Positions 12,402 through 25,202 of a stretch of DNA of 64,000 bases are shown here, in pieces. Source of the stretch: Ziziphus jujuba. Lineage: Eukaryota; Streptophyta; Magnoliopsida; Rosales; Rhamnaceae. The DNA lies in NCBI RefSeq assembly GCF_031755915.1, contig NC_083381.1:322501-386500 (forward strand), read 5' to 3'. Every line of letters begins with the position of its first letter. Position 1 is the first letter of the stretch. The position numbers were made by a program, and so were the translations under genes. A model generated the notes under the pieces. It was not told where the DNA came from. It worked only from the letters and a program-made list of their open reading frames with translations, and did not search any database.

Positions 12402-14369
12402 GGTGTCTCATCTTATGGTAACTCCTTTCTTTGATGACAATTTTCATTGATTTTGGTGCCTTTCATATTGTCTTGAAGTGGGTAACATGATTTCAAGATA
12501 AATTTGGTTAAAACATGCCTGAAAATCAACATCCAAAAACATTCATGTATGCCATGGTTTTCCACTGTTTTGTTGATTTTAAAGGTGGTTTAGACCAAAT
12601 TGAACTTTAAGAATCACTATATTCAAATAGAAAATCATTTTATAACAATTCCCAAGTATTAATTTGGTCCAAAAACAAGTTTCACAAAGAAACCTATAAT
12701 GCTTAGGCCATAATCTCTTGGTTTTAAACAAAATCGTAGATGATTAGATCAAATTGGTTGTTCGAACATACACCATTCTACACAAAATACATTTCACAAC
12801 TATTCCTAGGTATTGATTTCATCCAAAGTAATTTTCACCAAAAAAATTATACAGATTAAATTTATTATGATAGTGAAGCCCATGACACTCATTCACAAAA
12901 ATATAGTCTATAAAAATGTCTATGGATTCGATACCAGTTGTTAGTGCTAATAATTAAGCAATCAATATGCTTAATTAAACAGATCAATCTAATAATATAA
13001 TAGCAGTTGAAAATTCTATAGATCTACATATATAAGCATACTGTATTTTAGTAACATAAAAGATAAGATTTTACCAATCTTTAAGTGCAGTCGTTAATCC
13101 TTTCAATCCTTAAATCCTTTCTACCTCTTCAAGAGAAAACAATATAAAAAATTCTAGTGCCTAACAATGCACTCTTTTCTAACCTTTCTCCATCATGCTT
13201 TCCTAAACAAACAAATGAATCTTCTCAAGCTCACACTATAAATATTAGTATGTATCGCAACTATATTGTAACAAGCATAGCAAAAACACTTCAGTTTGAT
13301 AGATTGAAGTCATATGCAAGTCAGATGTCTTACTCTCCATTTTTTAGCACACCTACACTAATTATTAAATGATAATTATAATAATGATAATTGGGAATGA
13401 CTGATTGAGCTTCTAAAGAGAACTTATCCTTCGATCCAATGAATCATCTGAAATATTGCAATAGATGTGTACCTAAGGGCTTCATTGTAAAAGTCAGCAA
13501 ACAAACCAATTTTATTACTAGCACAAATAAATTTTGTAAGTGAATTACATGATTTTAGACAGTTCACCTATAAAATATCTAACAATTTTCTTGTTTACCT
13601 AAAAATCCTTTAAAAATTAGACAACCAAGCCATCTATTCAATAATTTTCTTTTTTCCAATCCTTAATTATTTCAAATATTAGTATATACTAGTTAAAGTT
13701 CGTCAGATATTTCAATTAATTATAAATTTAAAAGAGAAAAAATATATATATAAATAAAATGAAAAACCAATTGAAAGTAATTATTTTAAAATTGAATTAT
13801 ATAATGGTAGAAATTAGATACTTGCATGAGGCAGTTGCCCAACTGCTAATGTGCCAGTTGAATTGGATCATAAAATATCTATATGCTTTAAATTTGTAAT
13901 CATTGTATCATATATATATATATATATATTATTACATATCATTCTTTTAAGTTATTTGCATTTTATATCCTCCACTTTGAAGATTTTGAATTTTATGTCC
14001 CCTTTATTTTAGCATTTAAAGTCCATTTGGCAAAGCCTTTTTTTTTTTTTTTTTTAAATACTTGAAAGCTCTACTTGATGGTTAAAAATTTTTTGGTCAA
14101 AAAATAAGAGTGTTTGACAAAATTTAACAAGCACATGTTGACCTAGAAAATAATTTTTAAGCTATTATAGAGAAGTTCAAATTTTGAACTTCTTTACGAA
14201 AACCCTTTTTTTAATTTATGTGAAAAACCCAATGGAAATTTAGTGTATTTTTTTTATTTACAACAAAATACTTATTAATTTTTTAATAATTTTTTTTTTT
14301 CAAAAAAAAGTATTATACAAAGTACTTCAAGCAAAAATTCTACTTTTATCGACTATACCAAACAGACGT

Positions 14370-14700
14370 TTAGCATGTGTTTTGGTAAATTAGTTGCTCA
14401 TACATTGAGCTCTAAATTATATATCTACTTATTGCAAATTAGATTAGATTAGCCTTTTGACCAAAAGGAAATAATCATCCTATGAGTTGCATGTGGTTTA
14501 CAAAATATCTTTTCTTTTTTTTATCAGATGTAACAAATGGACACTTAATACATGTTTTTGTATCACCACTTGAGCTCTAAATTATATATCTGCTTATTGC
14601 AAATTAGATTAGATTAGACTTGTGACTAACGGGAGATAATCATCCTATGAGTTGCATGTGATTAACAAAATGCCTCTTCTTCTTTTTTTTTGTTTGTTTT
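14370..14700. repeat. 165-bp tandem duplication
   Basis: GAGCTCTAAATTATATATCT begins at 14407 and again at 14572. Both copies continue through ATTAGATTAGATTAG and ATAATCATCCTATGAGTTGC to an ACAAAAT word and a T-rich tail. A few substitutions separate the copies. Confidence 0.85.
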
Positions 14701-16249
14701 TTAAGGGTATTAAAGTGCAAATTTTAAAACTATAGAGTAATAAAACGTTAATACTCATCCGTTGAAAAAATATTAAATTTTTTTATAAAATGGAAAATAT
14801 AAAATTATAAAGAGAATCCTTTTTTCTTGGTCCATTTTTTAGTTTAATTTTTAATAATATTTTTACATTATTAAAAAGTAAAATAATAATAAAAAAGTGA
14901 TCCATTTCCTATCCTCTATTTTTTTTTTTTAAATTATACATATTGATTAAAACTAATTTTTTAAACGTACTAAAACTGGTGCTCAAAGACATATAGAGAA
15001 AAATTTTGATAAGGTGATATCATAATGACATTATCATTCACTGTTCATTTCATTTTTTTTTCTTATAATAAATATATATAGATATAAAGACTAAAAATGG
15101 AATCCTTACTTCCTTTTATGTTTTCATTTTCTTGTTAGGGTTAATTACATTTTGATTTTTTAACATTGGTATTTTTAACTTGAGAGTTATATAATTTAAG
15201 GTTTCAATTTCAAAAATAGCAATACAGGCATTCAATTTTTCAATTTATTACGAACTGGTTCAATTCTCAATTTGGACAAATAAATGGGTAACTATTCCAT
15301 TTACGAACTTGCTTCCATTGTGATTAAAAGTAGTAGAGTTTGTGAGGAAAGAGAAGAAAGCAGTCGCATGAGCAAATTTGTTATTAATTTGTTTGATCAA
15401 ATGAGGAATAGACCAATCTACCAAAAAAAAAAAAAAATTTAAGTGCCTAAATTCTAAAATCATGAAAATTGAAGTTACTAAAGTGCAATTAGCCTTTTTA
15501 TTATTATAATGTTTACATTATTAAATATATATAAAATATATAATTAATATATTAATAAAAAAATAATCTCTATAAAAATCCATTAATGCATCGTAAATAA
15601 GTTTTTTAAATATGAGAAAAAGTTGTGAAAAGATTAAGTAATAACCAAAAATTGTATATATATATATATATGTTTGTTTGTATTTTATAATAGATGTGCC
15701 AAATGTATTCAAATACCTTTTAATTTTTAAGTTTTACATTTTAATATTTTCTAGTTTGAAATTTAATGCATTTTAATATATGATCAGTCATATGATCATC
15801 ACATTAATAAAAACAATTAATGGTCCATTAATTGAAAGTCAAACTAAATGAATTTGCAAGAAATAAAAAATTGATTGCTTATTGTATTGTGGTGTGTTTT
15901 AAACAGACGAAGTGTAAAAGATAGTTCTATTCACATTACAAAATTTAATAAACACACTAGATTTTACACACATTAGTTTGTAATCCAATTTTTACTACTT
16001 ATACCAATTAATTATAATTAATTTACCCTTCTATATAAGTAAATACATATACTACATATCTTTAAGCCAAATTCACTTTCAAATTTAAAGATGCCCTCTA
16101 AATTCTCTAATTCCTAAATCTTTCTTACTTCATCTTCAACCATTTGTAAGTAGAGTAACAAACAATATTCTAACTAGTTCATCTAAATAAAAAACAAAAA
16201 TTTCGAGATGTGAGAAAGCTTGAGTTCAAGTTTTATTTCTTTCAACAAA

Positions 16250-16264
16250 ATCTCTCTCTCTCTC

Positions 16265-16306
<42 letters not shown>
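16250..16306. repeat. (TC)n-(TA)n microsatellite
   Basis: A TC run is followed directly by about 18 TA repeats. A GC-richer insert begins immediately after, at 16306. Confidence 0.9.
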
Positions 16307-16308
<2 letters not shown>

Positions 16309-16392
16309 AGAATTCTATGATATGGATCGCACCTAAATCCGACTCTTTTTTGGATGAATGGATGCGCCTGCATGCAGGCTGTCCGCACTATA
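16306..16392. mobile_element. short TA-flanked insert (candidate)
   Basis: A roughly 85-bp GC-richer sequence beginning GGAGAATTCTATGATATGGA and containing CCTGCATGCAGG sits between TA runs. The composition break and TA borders suggest insertion into a TA microsatellite, as described for Micron-type elements. The termini are not resolved. Confidence 0.3.
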
Positions 16393-16509
16393 TATATAAG
16401 CCCTCTATATATATATTAAGATGTGAGAAAGCCTTTGTTCCTGTTGGTAATCTCTAAAGAACTTTTGAGGTGAATAGAAATGAAAATAGGTATATAAACA
16501 AATGAGTTC

Positions 16510-16790
16510 GCATATCATTACTTTTTCATTCAATTTATATAATGTGAATAGAATTAGAGTTGTCTGTATACATAACCTAGATGGGTTCAAATCGTCTAGG
16601 TTATGTACTCGACGACGTTATCTATCATTACATTTCTGTTCAGCTTATATAATCCGAATAGAATTAGAATCATCTGATATACATAACTCAAATAAGTTCA
16701 AGCCTTTGGGTTTTATACATTTTCATTCAATATGTATATAATCAGAAGCAATTACGTTCTTTAGTATACATAATTTGAAATCGTCCGGAT
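16510..16790. repeat. tandem repeat of about 110 bp, two and a half copies
   Basis: TCATTAC begins units at 16515 and 16626. Both units contain GAATAGAATTAGA, ATACATAAC and a GGGTTCAA or AAGTTCAA word. A third partial unit begins near 16716 with CATTTTCATTCAATATG. The units are diverged. Confidence 0.7.
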
Positions 16791-18339
16791 TACATATGTT
16801 GAACAATTTTAGACTATACTACAAAATTAAAACAATTTATCCGAAGAGAAAATAGAACCTTTTTTTTTTTTTTTGGTTAAAGAAAAAGAAAGAAAGAAAA
16901 ACTAGATTAAAAAATGCAAGGAAAACAATAAATTGTTAAAAAAAAAAAATAACTAAATACTTATTTTTTCAAGGTTGAAGAGAATGATTTGTCAATCATT
17001 TTTTTTACATTTTCCTCTTTATAGCTAAATTTCATTGTCTCTATTGTTATGGTTTATTGTTTTTCCCAAAACTTCATTGTGGTGTACTTAATGTTTAAAT
17101 TTTATTCTATTTATATACTTACGGATATTTATGACAATTTAGTATATAATAATTTTGGAATATAAAAAAATAACTAAAAATGTAATGTGGTTATTTAATT
17201 TCGTAGTGTAAATAAAATCATCTTTACATAACTGGCTAAATTAGAGGACGCCAAACTACAATATAACCTCATTTTTAACTTGAACTTGACACTAAACAAA
17301 TTAACTAAACATTAATACACCTTAGTTTAGGTTTCTTTCTTTTGTGTTTGATATCAACCCAATATATATATATCTATATATCTATATATAAAACATATTT
17401 TTAAGAGGGCAACACAACAACAATAATAATGAGTTAATAGAATCATGTTGATGAGTCTTAATAAAAAATATAATTCTAAGAATGTCCAAATACATCTCAC
17501 GAAGCATGCATATGATCATTTTATGGTGAAAAGAAAATATATAATTTATGTGTCCTCTAGTAAAGCATTGGTTTTTGGTTGCTTTTGTCCAAATATATGT
17601 AATTTTCTTATTTAAATATTTATTACTGTTAGTTACACATTTTAAATAACCATAAATTATTTAAAAAAAAAAAAAAAAAGAACATAAGAATTCAACCAAA
17701 AACCATTTTATCAAATTCTATTTGATTTGATGTCTCTGTTGATGCAACAAAATTTTCTCATCGATATCTCCTTATGCTTGATTGGAACTCCTTCGAACAA
17801 ATCCTTCGTGGACTAGAACTCTATCATGTTCAACGATCGACATAATCTTTTTGTCAAGTTGACTACATGTTTAGTCAAATGTCCATTGACTACTAGTCAA
17901 CTGAGCGACCACTAGTCAACTCATCAACAGCTAGCGTGTGAATAAAAACAGAGCTGGTCCTTTGGGATATCAGTGAACTGTCAACCAAAAGCAATCTAGT
18001 AGTGCTTAAATCAGTAGTTGATTTTATGAGTTTAAATAGTACAAATAGTAGAAAGAATTTCAAATCATTACACCCATATGGTTGTAGGAGAACTGATGTC
18101 TATTTATAACGAGTATCTAGGCTTTGAAGATGACAATGCCATTTAAATTTGATCTTATTAGATCTTGTTTAAACCATGATAAAATTATGGGATTTTATTT
18201 AATATCTCGTGGATATCATTTGCTTCAAATAGGCGATAGTCAATTCAAGTGTAGATTTTATTATCATTTGAATTTCAAACGTATGAAAACTTTGCTCCAT
18301 GACATTCATAATATTAATAACTAAATCATATACTAGTCA

Positions 18340-18530
18340 TTATGATAGTAGTAACTAAGACCGGTTCCCGGTTGATTCTAATAGTTAAGACCAGTTCCTT
18401 GTCAATTATAGTAGCTAAAACCAAGTCATTGTGATAGTAGTAGTTGTGACCAATTCTTAATCATCGTGGTGCTAATAGTTGAGACCATAGCTTAGTCATT
18501 GTGATACTATCTCAACCGATTGACCGTACT
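18340..18530. repeat. degenerate repeat of about 30-40 bp units
   Basis: Five diverged units of the form AGTAGCTAAGACCGGTTCCC alternate with GTCATTGTGATAGTA. The phase drifts, so the unit length is approximate. Confidence 0.55.
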
Positions 18531-20406
18531 TGACTTATTGTATCCGTAATCACCATAAAATATATTAGTCATAGGTTATAAACAATATTTTTTAGTCTCC
18601 ACCACCAAATGTAGAGATATTAAGAAAAAACGATCATGATTGCGCTGGATGTACCCTTGAGCTAATTTTACCACAACATTTACTATTTTTTTTCCCTCCA
18701 TTAAATCTTAATTATTGCTAACTTTAACAAATATTTAAAACAAATTATACATAGTTAAATAGAAAAACTAAAGACAAAAACCCAACATAGACATTAATTA
18801 ATTAGAAACTGGTTGTCACATCTATTACTCAAACCCAAACCCTTCCAAATATAATAATAATAAAATAATAGTAATTTTAAAATCTTTGCTAAAAGGGAAA
18901 AGCACTCGCCTAAGTGGGATTTTTATAAAAAGGCTTATGCTGATTGGAACGTTAAGCTATAATGTGAATCCACTCTTTTTCCTTTGTATTATAGCTGTCT
19001 TGGCAAACTTAGTTGAAATAATTATTAATTATACTTATCCTTCAAAACCACTAAACACAAAATGTGTTTAAATCTAATTATTTAAACTACCGACAAGTAA
19101 AATGTGTCCAGTGATATGCGTCTCACATCTGCATGGTTGACAATTTGCCTGTAATCCTGTTAAATAAAAATATAATAATTGTCATATACAGATATGACAA
19201 CAAGACCAAACAAATAAAATCTAAAATTATATATTTTATAAAGAAAAATAATTTCTTCCTTTTGGGTCAAACTTATTTCAACTTGGAAAAAAAAAAAAAA
19301 AGGAAAAAGAAAGAAAGAAAAATGACATTTTGACCTTTTGTTAATTTTAGACCTTTTTTTTTTTTTCCCAAAAAAAGTTTGGCGAGTTGAGATTTGCAAA
19401 ATGAAGAGAGAAGAAAGTAATATTGTCGATCATATATATTTTAGTTATCCAAAACTGATCAGAATAAAGATTTTGTCAAACTCCAAACTTAACAATGTGG
19501 GAATTATACATGTAGTAGCTGGCTTTGGTAATTAAACTGAGGGTCAAAAGTCTTAGCATGCTTTTGACACCGATAAATTAGCATCAACTTGTTGAGTATT
19601 CTTATTGAAGATTGTAGACCAAAACCATACTTTATTACAATTTTATGCACTTTATGTGCTAAAAATGTGATAGAAACGAACAGCCAATTTGCATAGCCAA
19701 TAACTCCATATATTAGCCACCTTAGGCGAAATGTCACGTCAAATTAACTAGCTTTTTCAACTCTAAGGAGTTCGAAATAATAATCATAAGAAATAATACA
19801 TTATTTTTCTGATTCTTTCTTTTTTTTTTTTTTTTTACTGCATTGTTTCTCTAATTCTTAAAATATATATATATATATATATATATGTGCACCATAGCAT
19901 GGTCCTCCATAATGGTTAGTGTAAGGTGCAATTAAACTAACATTGTCTAACGAAAAATATTATTTTATTATCAAAATCGATTATATAATTATTCATTATT
20001 TGTTAACAAACTTTTTTAAATTTCGAGGTATTAATTAAATTTTGGACATATCGAGTAACCATATTCCATTATATAAAATTATGTACATTGATCATCCAAA
20101 AATTATTGGATCTCAAAATTTTTCGTAGTAAGACTAAATTCAGAACCCTAAAACCAAGGTAGAGCTCACATGCGTGCACATCTTTTCCCAACGAAGACTT
20201 GCTTTACAAATATATATATGTAATATGGCGTATAAGAATGTAGATACACCGTGTTTGCATGTGTACAACCTAATTTCCCTCTTTCTTCAGTCACAAGAAA
20301 CCCACCGTAATACTAGCATTAAAGTTGAATAAAACAAAGTTTTCCCATTAAATAAACAATATATTAATATTTATCCAGCTTGGCATTGTCGGTCATGCCC
20401 ACATCC

Positions 20407-20450
20407 CACGTGTACAAAACCTGAAAACGTAGTCTATATATATAAAGCCC
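20407..20450 (+). promoter_or_regulatory. peroxidase core promoter: G-box and TATA box
   Basis: CACGTG (20407-20412) is a G-box. The TATA box TATATATATAAAG lies at about 20434-20446, 70-80 bp upstream of the ATG at 20518. This leaves a short leader of about 45-50 nt if transcription starts some 30 bp downstream of the TATA box. The G-box is compatible with bZIP/bHLH control; the actual start site cannot be read from sequence. Confidence 0.6.
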
Positions 20451-20517
20451 TAAATCACTCCTTGAAAAACAAGCTTGGTGAAGTTAGGGCAAGCAAGTAC
20501 ACAAGGTGGAGAAGAAA

Positions 20518-21415
20518 ATGAGGACAGAGCGAAGAGTAGTTGTGCTCCTCCCTTTGGTGGCTCTAGCGCTGCTGAGCTTTTGTCTAGGGTTTGTTGATGC
20601 GGCGACATCAATATTGCCCAAGCCGGCGAATTTGATTCGGAATTATTACAAGGTTCACAATACTTGTCATGATGCTGAGGCTTACATCCGTTACCAAGTG
20701 AAGTTGATGTGGGATAAGGATAAGAGCATCACTCCAAAGCTCCTCCGTTTGCTTTATTCAGATTGTTTTGTTACAGTAAGTGTTTTTTTTTTTTCAGCCC
20801 CTATGTACTCTTTCTGTATTAATTTCTTGAAAGTGTTTCTACAGCTGCTATATATAATATTATTATACATAACACAATTGCATGCACATATATAAATTAG
20901 TTTTTGTATACAAGTTCCAAAGTATTTATTTTTTATGACAGTTTAATCCTTGATAATATCTAATTAATAAGTTTTTTTTTCTTTTTTTTTTCTAATGTTT
21001 TCTCATATTTCGCACTACAAAGTATCTTTTTGTTATTTTTTTTTTTTCCCTGAACAAACTAAAATGAGTTATAATTTTTATGAAAATAGATTTTATGACT
21101 TTCTATATCTACTTTAGAAGTAAAATGTACTATGATGATCCCTATGGACAACCTAAAAGCTTTAACTAAAAATATATTGGTCTCACAAAGCTACTATATA
21201 TTTTAAAAGTTTTGGAGTTCTAGCTCCGATTGGGAACTCGATCCGTGGGAAACTGATTCTCAATCTTTATATGTATACATTCAAAATGTGGTTTTGTATT
21301 CTTATTTGGGCGAGATAGTGCTTCTTATCTTTTTTATTTTATTTGGTAATTAATGCATCAATGAAGTCAACTTAATCTATCAGTTTTTTAGAAGTTGGTC
21401 CGAATATCATATGCT

Positions 21416-21449
<34 letters not shown>

Positions 21450-21558
21450 GTTAAAAAGATATATACAACTAGAAAGATATTTAACATTAAATATCCTAGT
21501 TTAAGCCTAAAGATAGAAATTTAAATATATATATATATATACACACACACATAAGCAT

Positions 21559-21591
<33 letters not shown>

Positions 21592-22005
21592 GAAAGAGGC
21601 ACTACTCGTATATATATATATATATATATAAAGAGAGGCGCTACTCATTAGTGAGGTAGTATGGCATCAGTTCACCAAAAAAAAGGTAGTATGGCATCAA
21701 CGAAACAGTTGTGTAGCGTGAGTTTCATCCCCAACATTATTACCCTCTCAACTTCCCACTTCCCAAACTTTCATTAATATCGAAGGGCCTTGGCGTTGAA
21801 GGCAAGTACTTATATAAATTTTGACCATTAAAAAAAAAAAAAGTACTTATAAATAATATAAATATATAGTTTTGATATGACATGAAAATTATGAAAATAA
21901 TTATGAGAAACAGTCATTCAAAACTATTAAATCTTAAAAATTATAAAGACAATGATTGTAGATGCTGTATCTTACAATCCATTTTTATAAATCCCTTACC
22001 ATATC

Positions 22006-22039
<34 letters not shown>

Positions 22040-23710
22040 TACACAAACAAGCTTACCTTATGGTGGGATAGAACTGGTGAAACATATCATTTCCATAATT
22101 TTCTTTTTTTCTTTTTTTTCCTCACACCTAGTAGGATAGAATAGGTCAGATGTATAATTTTTATAATTCCTTTTTTTTTATATTACACAATGAGATAAGT
22201 GTATAAATCAACCATAACAGAAATATACATACAGGAAGAGTCTCTGGTCAAATGTGGTGGTAAAAAACGTAATCTAAAATTATATCCACATTTAAAAAAA
22301 AAAATTGAAAATTCGTGCATTGAAGATGCATTATATATGTATATAATTTGTTTTAATATATATATATATATATATAGTTTTTCTATGTGGTTTAAACTAT
22401 ATATGTATATATATATAAGTTTTTTTAATGGTGCACACCTACATAACTGTGTATATATATATATATATATATAGAACAATTATATGGTATGAACATCTGT
22501 ATTTTTTTTTATTGTGCTAACGTTCATAAAAATAACAATTTTTAAAAAAATCATCATTTTTTATATAATAGTATTGATGAAAACAATTGTTTTTATTAGT
22601 GTCCACAATAAAAAGATCCAAACTTCCGCATTATAAGAAAACTCTATATATTTATATATACACATGCACAAAATGTTTTTTTAGGAGGAAACATACTATA
22701 TTTAATATATTTCCATCTATTTGCTACATATTTTATTTATTTATTTATTGTGAATATTAAGAATTTTGTAAGGAATGGCTTATTGTAATTATGTACAACA
22801 AAAGTGATAATGATGGTGTTTAATTACATTTGGTGAAAAATGAAGGGCTGTGATGCATCAATTCTGCTGAATGTTTCAAATTCAGAAAGAGAGGCACCAC
22901 AGAATCGGGGGCTAGCAGGGTTTGTGATCATCGAAAGAATCAAGACGGTCCTTGAGAAACGCTGCCCTGGTGTCGTCTCCTGTGCTGATATCCTAAACCT
23001 TGCTACCAGGGATGCCGTTCATTTGGTACCCTTCTGCTTTCACTTTTTCTTTCTTTCAAACCATATGCAACCCTTTTTATTTATTTATTCTTCTTTTTCT
23101 GCTCGACACCCAAAATAAATTAACAAATTCACCATGTATAGCTAATACGCTCGAACTTTTTTTTTTTTCCCCCTTTTTTTTAACCTTTAACCAAGAATTT
23201 TCTTTTTTTTTTTTTTTTTTTTTTTTTAAGTGCCCTTAATGATCAAATTCTTCAATTACATTTAAAAATATAAACAGCCATTTGAAAATATACTCTCCAA
23301 GATATTTGTAAGAGGACTTAGTCAAGATGATATAAGTCTCCTAAACAGTATGACTCAATGATACTAAATGACTCAATGTTACTAAATGACTCAATGTTAC
23401 TAAAAACAATCTTTATTAAAAATAAAAACAATTACAACCATATACTAGAATATTATCTTTTTAAAAGAAAAAAAGGAAATTAGATAGACACATTAGTATC
23501 ATAGAGAACTATTAGAAACTAATTTTCAATTTGACCGTTTATTAAATATAAGTCTTTTCCACATAAATGCTCTTTGAACTTATATGTCACACATAGATTA
23601 TCATTCATATTCATATTGGAAATGCTATTAAATTATATGCATTTACACAATATTTGCCACATTACTTGCTAACAAACCGTGCATTTTCATCCTTGTAATA
23701 AAGTGTTCTC

Positions 23711-23744
<34 letters not shown>

Positions 23745-25202
23745 CTGATAAGATGAATATTTTTTTTCTCATTTTGTTGATTTCAATTCAAACCCGAATG
23801 TACCTTGGATCCTAATTAAGTAGGTCATTCTCCCCAGTTTATCCCCAAAAAAAATTAAAATTAAAAATTAAAAATTAAGTAGGTCATTTAAATTATAGTA
23901 ATTATAATGGGGGGATGAACCAACTGCAGGCAGGTGCACCATCTTATCCTATTCTGACTGGAAGAAAGGACGGTTTTACATCAACAGCTGCATCTGTGGA
24001 TCTTCCGTCACCATCCATTTCATGGGAAGAAGCTCTCAGATACTTTAAATCCAAAGGCTTAGATGTGCTGGACATGGCAACACTACTAGGTAAACACGGT
24101 CAATCTCAATGTACTAGGATTAGTTTTACTGAATAAAATAATTATGAATTATCAATGTAATCCTCATGAAAAATGTTATTTGTTGTTATTAATAACAATT
24201 ATCAATATAGGTAATAACCTATATGATAGATATCAATTTAAATCATTACTATTAAAAAGTTCATTTATAAATTTTTGATATAAAAAATAATAAAATTAAA
24301 TGTTGCTTAACATTTGCCAAACAAATTAATAGTCACTGATAATAACAAATAGCAAAACTTAATCTTCAATTTTTTTATTTTTTATTTTTTTTGGATAAAA
24401 GGAAAGTTAATAGTTATATTAATTACTAGTTATAGCTTAGCTCTCATTTGATAGTGGATTAAGTTGTTACATAAGTTTTCCTATGTTTTTGGTTTTTGTT
24501 TTTTAAGTTTTTAGCTTTTTTTTTTTTTAATTTTTATATAAAAAAAATAATTGATAACTTTTTATTTTCCTTTTTTAAAGAATAAAAAGTTCTTTTAATT
24601 AACAATATATATATATATATATATATTTTAAAATATTTACACAATTTGAATAAAAAAAGTTTTTATATCTTTGTAGAGTCAAAAATGATTCTTAACTATT
24701 AAACTCTTATATTGGCTATGTTCTTTGGTTTTCTTACTTTTCTAAAGAAAAAATCGCCTACTTTGTTTCAGGCACACATGGCATGGGAAAAACACACTGT
24801 AGATTCATAGAAGACAGGCTATACAATTTCAATGGAACCAAAAAGCCAGATCCAACCATGGAAAAGTCCTTCCTAAATGATATGAGAAATCAATGCCCGC
24901 CAAGAACAAAGAAAGGCCAAGGAGACCCACTTATATACCTAAACCCAGAATCAGGCAGTAATTTCATGTTCACAGAAACTTACTATCAAAGAATCATAAA
25001 ACATCAAGCTGTTCTTGGAGTCGATCAGCAGCTATCATATGGTGATGACACCAGGGAAATTACAGAAGAGTTTGCTAATGGCTTCGAAGATTTCCGCAAG
25101 TCATTTGCTCTTTCGATGAACCGAATGGGCAATATCAATGTTTTAACTGGAGATCAAGGAGAGATACGGGGAAAATGCAGCATGGTGAATAAGAAATACT
25201 AG
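20518..25202 (+). CDS. PRX29: class III (secretory) peroxidase, PRX29-type, with distal His replaced by Ser
   Basis: Four exons: 20518-20775, 22846-23025, 23930-24089 and 24772-25202, all with GT-AG introns in consistent phase, giving 342 aa, normal for the family. The frame extends upstream to a GTG at 20506, but 20518 is the first ATG. Residues 1-29 form a hydrophobic signal peptide, so the product should enter the secretory pathway and act at the wall or apoplast. Class III peroxidases use heme and H2O2 to oxidise phenolics. The heme-distal Arg is kept (R77), as are the distal calcium-site residues (D82, G87, D89, S91), the disulfide cysteines (C50, C83, C88) and the proximal heme ligand (H202 in GTHGMGKTHC). 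The distal acid-base His of the HDCF motif is Ser (S81 in LLYSDCF). The text as a whole (PQNRGLAGF, LATRDAVHLAGAPSYP, DFRKSFALSMNRMG) matches the Arabidopsis PRX29 group as I recall it. Normal peroxidase turnover should be severely reduced. Confidence 0.93.
21418..21640. repeat. TA/CA microsatellite cluster in peroxidase intron 1
   Basis: Several (TA)n runs with a short CACACACA piece. Between the last two runs lies GAAAGAGGCACTACTCG, followed after the TA run by AAGAGAGGCGCTACTCAT, so a short non-TA word has been duplicated along with the repeat. Confidence 0.8.
22473..22650. mobile_element. short TA-flanked insert in peroxidase intron 1 (candidate)
   Basis: Between TA runs lies about 175 bp that includes an imperfect inverted pair, AACAATTTTTAAAAAAATC versus ATAGTATTGATGAAAACAATTG, and ends AAGAAAACTCTATATAT. 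It may be a MITE inserted into the microsatellite. No terminal repeat is certain. Confidence 0.3.
23341..23403. repeat. 18-bp tandem repeat with three TGACTCA cores, peroxidase intron 2
   Basis: TGACTCAATG occurs at 23351, 23369 and 23387, exactly 18 bp apart, separated by nTACTAAA. TGACTCA is the GCN4/AP-1-type bZIP core. The array lies in intron 2; regulatory use is only a possibility. Confidence 0.8.

Larger units (their letters stand above)
12100..20400. other. AT-rich intergenic region upstream of the peroxidase
   Basis: About 8 kb without a supported gene. It holds the local duplications listed separately at 14.4, 16.5 and 18.4 kb, microsatellites, and long poly-A/T tracts. The open frames are short, mostly lack ATG and show no conserved motif. 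The sequence near 17.75-18.0 kb is less AT-rich but carries stops in all frames. Confidence 0.55.

Noticed and set aside
20506..20517. Upstream in-frame GTG as peroxidase start
   Set aside because: Plant nuclear genes start at ATG; the ATG at 20518 leads directly into the signal peptide.
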